From Arachis hypogaea (taxonomy: Eukaryota > Streptophyta > Magnoliopsida > Fabales > Fabaceae), in NCBI RefSeq assembly GCF_003086295.3, contig NC_092048.1, positions 2,513,504 through 2,577,503 on the forward strand: DNA of 64,000 nt, given 5' to 3'. Under the pieces are notes generated by a model. The model was not told the DNA's origin. It searched no databases and saw nothing but the letters and a program-made list of their open reading frames with translations. Shown here piece by piece: positions 60,282 through 64,000 of this stretch (within the stretch, counting starts at the first letter, position 1; each line of letters opens with the position of its first letter). The position numbers and the translations under genes were made by a program.

Positions 60282-61725
60282 AGGCCACTTAGATAAAGAT
60301 GTTAAAAACGTCTTTTTTAAATATATTTTTTAAAAAATTAAAATTTAATATATATAATTAATTAAATTGTGTTATTTTTATTAAAATTAGGCTAGACAAA
60401 TCAATTTAGCCAAAAAATTAATAAATTAAATTTTAAATCGGTCTAAATTAATATATATATAATAAGAATATTAATATATATAATAAGAATATTTTAGTCA
60501 NNNNNNNNNNNNNNNNNNNNNNNNNNNNNNNNNNNNNNNNNNNNNNNNNNNNNNNNNNNNNNNNNNNNNNNNNNNNNNNNNNNNNNNNNNNNNNNNNNNN
60601 NNNNNNNNNNNNNNNNNNNNNNNNNNNNNNNNNNNNNNNNNNNNNNNNNNNNNNNNNNNNNNNNNNNNNNNNNNNNNNNNNNNNNNNNNNNNNNNNNNNN
60701 NNNNNNNNNNNNNNNNNNNNNNNNNNNNNNNNNNNNNNNNNNNNNNNNNNNNNNNNNNNNNNNNNNNNNNNNNNNNNNNNNNNNNNNNNNNNNNNNNNNN
60801 NNNNNNNNNNNNNNNNNNNNNNNNNNNNNNNNNNNNNNNNNNNNNNNNNNNNNNNNNNNNNNNNNNNNNNNNNNNNNNNNNNNNNNNNNNNNNNNNNNNN
60901 NNNNNNNNNNNNNNNNNNNNNNNNNNNNNNNNNNNNNNNNNNNNNNNNNNNNNNNNNNNNNNNNNNNNNNNNNNNNNNNNNNNNNNNNNNNNNNNNNNNN
61001 NNNNNNNNNNNNNNNNNNNNNNNNNNNNNNNNNNNNNNNNNNNNNNNNNNNNNNNNNNNNNNNNNNNNNNNNNNNNNNNNNNNNNNNNNNNNNNNNNNNN
61101 NNNNNNNNNNNNNNNNNNNNNNNNNNNNNNNNNNNNNNNNNNNNNNNNNNNNNNNNNNNNNNNNNNNNNNNNNNNNNNNNNNNNNNNNNNNNNNNNNNNN
61201 NNNNNNNNNNNNNNNNNNNNNNNNNNNNNNNNNNNNNNNNNNNNNNNNNNNNNNNNNNNNNNNNNNNNNNNNNNNNNNNNNNNNNNNNNNNNNNNNNNNN
61301 NNNNNNNNNNNNNNNNNNNNNNNNNNNNNNNNNNNNNNNNNNNNNNNNNNNNNNNNNNNNNNNNNNNNNNNNNNNNNNNNNNNNNNNNNNNNNNNNNNNN
61401 NNNNNNNNNNNNNNNNNNNNNNNNNNNNNNNNNNNNNNNNNNNNNNNNNNNNNNNNNNNNNNNNNNNNNNNNNNNNNNNNNNNNNNNNNNNNNNNNNNNN
61501 TTTTCTATAATAGGGATATTGTAATCATTTTTTATGAAAAATAATATTAATTTAGACCGATTCAAAATTTGATTAACCATTTTTTAGTCAAATTAATTTA
61601 TTTGCCTAATTTTGACAAAAAATAACACGATTTAATCGATTATATGTGTTAAATTTTAATTATTAAAAAATATCTTTAAAAAAAGACGTTTTAGACGTCT
61701 TTATTGAAGCGTCCTCTATACAAAA
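60282..61725. mobile_element. TIR element whose centre is the assembly gap
   Basis: The left flank (60282-60466: gaggccacttagataaagatgttaaaaacgtc, ..aattaggctagacaaatcaattt, ..aaatcggtctaaattaat) and the right flank (61547-61725) are inverted copies of each other over ~170 bp. They extend up to the gap on each side. The gap is 1,000 N (conventional size), so the true length is unknown. Confidence 0.75.
60501..61500. other. Assembly gap (1,000 N)
   Basis: Exactly 1,000 undetermined bases; no statement about content is possible. The long frame passing through it is meaningless. Confidence 0.99.
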
Positions 61726-62188
61726 TCTAAGAGGATTTAAAGATATAATTATTATTTGAAAATATATAACGGAGTTCGGGTTAAAAACAAATCATTTATT
61801 TTTTAAAATTTCAGAAAGAAAATAATATAATAATCCATAACAGTTAATTATATAGAAGAATGCCTTCTTGAGAAATGTCATGTGCCCTTTTCTAATACGA
61901 TTATTTGAAATTGCCAATTTCCCATTTCACATATATAGTAGACTCATGAAATTATTCCAAAGTTTTCATTCTCCAAAAATGGCTCCTCTTTTATCAGTGT
62001 AGCGCATAATATACGTTTTCTTTAGGACTCCACTTACAATACATACATACTATATTAATATGAATCAGTATTAAAATAAATAACTAATAAATATAAATTA
62101 AATTTTAAACGCACGTTATAAATTGTTTTACTAGGAATTTTTCAAACCACCATCGGAAGTTTTAATGCAAAGAAAAAATGGGAAATAC
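61726..62188. other. AT-rich intergenic DNA
   Basis: No gene or clear repeat was seen between the TIR element and the next LTR. Confidence 0.45.
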
Positions 62189-62747
62189 TGTTGGAATAAA
62201 TTAATTTTCAATAACCCAGATCATCCATATTGAATCATCAAAAATATATCATATCATAATGCGGAAGCGTACCTGAATTCATAAACATGAATCATACGAT
62301 CGGAAGAGTTTGGATCTTGTGGTTCTTTCGATCTTCCTCAACCAAAGCCTTCTGTATTCCTAGGTGGCTGAACTGTAACTCTTTTGATGGGGAAAGAGCA
62401 ACAAAGGCGGCTTTGATATATTGGGGACCGAAATCCTGAAGGTCTATTTATATTTGAGCATGGCACCCATTAAACCCTTAAGCCCAAATAAAATAGTATC
62501 TAAATCCCAAAAGATAATATATCTAAAATCCAAAAAGATAATTATCTAAGGAACAAAAGATAACATCCGGTTTTATTCTCATTTAATTCCAAATCAAAAG
62601 TAATAATGACTTATTCAATTAGCATTTAAAATAATAAATGAGATCATCATTATATAAGTCATTTAATTTGAAATAGCATAATTTGTGATTATAATTAATA
62701 TATGTATTGCCCACAAATAAGTTAGGAAATCAAATAATTTCCTAACA
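62189..62747 (-). repeat. 3' LTR of the Copia element
   Basis: 559 bp, with tgttgg and cctaaca plus-strand termini, next to the PPT. Confidence 0.85.
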
Positions 62748-63158
62748 ATCTCCCACTTGGGCTATACATATATTATTTCTTGACATAATCACATCTTTAT
62801 AAACTTTATGCGCGCATCTGAATGCTATTTCTCTCATTACTTTAACAATCTGGTCCGTCTCATACATTAGATATGGAACTACCGCAGCTTTTATCACATT
62901 AAATGCCGTGACTAAACCACGCCAATCACCATCCTAATATACTCAACGACATAAATCAAATTTGGATGAGTAATATGGAAATTACATGCCAAGTGATCTC
63001 ATGCATGTCTATTTCCAGCTGGTCCAACTTTATTGAGATCAAACACAATACAAATATTGCAAAATGAACATTTCACATAACATGAAATAAACCATCAACT
63101 TAATTCTGCAGAAAAAATAACTCAATATCTGTCATAGGACATATAGCATAAACTCCCA

Positions 63159-64000
63159 CTAAACCAAGACATCACAACTATTGACACCCATCCGAGCAGT
63201 GTGCTCATGAAAGACTTTAGGGATCAATCCCTTGGTTAATGGGTCTGCTAGCATATACTCTGTTCCTATATGTTCTATGGAAATCTGTTTTTCTTGAATT
63301 TTCTCCTTGACAACTAAGAACTTGATGTCTATATGCTTCGATTTTGCCAAGCTCTTATTGTTGTTGGAGTATAATACTGCTGACTTGTTGTCACAGAATA
63401 TCTTTAATGGCTTTTCAATGTTATCTACTATACGAAGCTCAGTGACAAAGTTTCGCAACCATATGCCATGTTTGGATGCCTCAAAGCAAGCAACATATTA
63501 TGCCTCCATTGTTAAGGAAGCTACAAGAGTCTGTTTGTTAGACTTCCATGCAATAGCTCCTCCAGCCAAAGTGAAGATACAGCCTGAAGTTGAGCGTCTA
63601 CTATCTTGGCATCCCGCAAAATCGGAATCAGAATACCCAATGATCTCCAAATTTTCTGATCTCCGATAAGTGAGCATGTAATCCTTTGTTCTCTTCAGAT
63701 AACGCATTACGTGTTTAACAGCTATCCAATGATCCATGCCTGGATTGCTCAAGTATCTACCCGACACTCCCACTATAAATGATATATCAGGACGTGTGCA
63801 GACTTGAGCATATATTAAACTCCCTAGTGCTGATGCATAAGGCTTATCATACATTGCTGTCCTCTCAATATCATTTTTAGGGCATTGTTTGAGACTGAAC
63901 TTGTCTCCTTTAGCTACGGGTGTGTCCATTGGTCTACAATTTTCCATGCCATATCTACTTAAAATCTTTTCGATATAGTTCTTTTGTGATAATCCAAGAA
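63159..64000 (-). pseudogene. Copia RT C-terminus and RNase H, one nonsense codon, partial
   Basis: Minus strand, open from the window edge to TAA 63495-63497, then again in the same frame to the natural stop at 63159. RT end: YGMENCRPMDTPV, SALGSLIYAQVCTRPDISF, HWIAVKHVMRYLK. RNase H: GYSDSDFAGCQDSRRSTSG and AWKSNKQTLVASLTMEA, then the stop, then YVACFEASKHGIWLR, FCDNKSAV, KHIDIKF and LADPLTKGL. The stop replaces the Glu of the usual MEAEYVA, a catalytic-site residue of Copia RNase H. 5' end is outside the window. Confidence 0.93.

Larger units (their letters stand above)
62189..64000 (-). mobile_element. Ty1/Copia retrotransposon, 3' part, runs off window
   Basis: On the minus strand, RT/RNase H sequence enters from the window edge and is followed by PPT aagtgggagat and the 3' LTR at 62747-62189 (tgttagg..ttccaaca). 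The 5' half and second LTR lie beyond 64000. Confidence 0.9.

Noticed and set aside
60498..61580. 360-codon frame on the minus strand
   Set aside because: It is almost wholly undetermined bases of the assembly gap.

Overview
This window is nuclear DNA from a flowering plant, very probably a legume. The repeat types look most like Arachis (peanut), but I assign the genus from memory of repeat style, not from a search. Genes have GT-AG introns (plus one AT-AC intron), intergenic DNA is very AT-rich, and there are tRNA-derived SINEs, MITEs, Mutator-like elements (MULEs), Copia and Tat/Ogre-like LTR elements. One run of 1,000 N (60501-61500) is an assembly gap.

Left part (1-11.9 kb) is gene-rich. 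It holds an HD2-type histone deacetylase gene (963-2695, +, 9 exons, one with the signature of a U12-type AT-AC intron), the small U2AF subunit gene (5127-6409, -), a tRNA-Leu(UAA) (6566-6648, +), and a CslA mannan synthase gene (8442-11574, -, 7 exons). All three protein genes splice into complete open frames.

Middle-left (11.9-20.9 kb) is AT-rich intergenic DNA with a SINE with 21-bp target duplications and several MITEs. From 20,951 to 25,094 lies a Copia-like LTR element without pol, with TSD gaaag.

Centre (25,871-39,932) is a 14-kb MULE with ~355-bp terminal inverted repeats and a perfect 9-bp target duplication. It has two converging genes, one starting near each TIR, as in maize MuDR: a MuDR-type transposase (-, damaged) and a small GRF-zinc-finger/membrane protein (+, intact). 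An 8-kb Tat/Ogre-like non-autonomous LTR element (27,918-35,890, TSD gccat) has jumped into a coding exon of the transposase.

Right part: an AT-hook (AHL) gene (41162-47801, -) has a 4.7-kb repeat-filled first intron and a 2-nt frameshift in its PPC domain. Upstream of it lies a ~337-bp tandem repeat array (48.3-53.4 kb), itself invaded by a MITE and a TIR element. Next come a full-length Copia element (53,874-59,282, TSD aaaat), a TIR element whose centre is the assembly gap, and the 3' part of another Copia element that runs off the window.

The standout for follow-up is the two-gene MULE: a GRF-finger/transmembrane protein occupies the place that mudrB holds in MuDR, and palindromes resembling binding sites lie in both TIRs.
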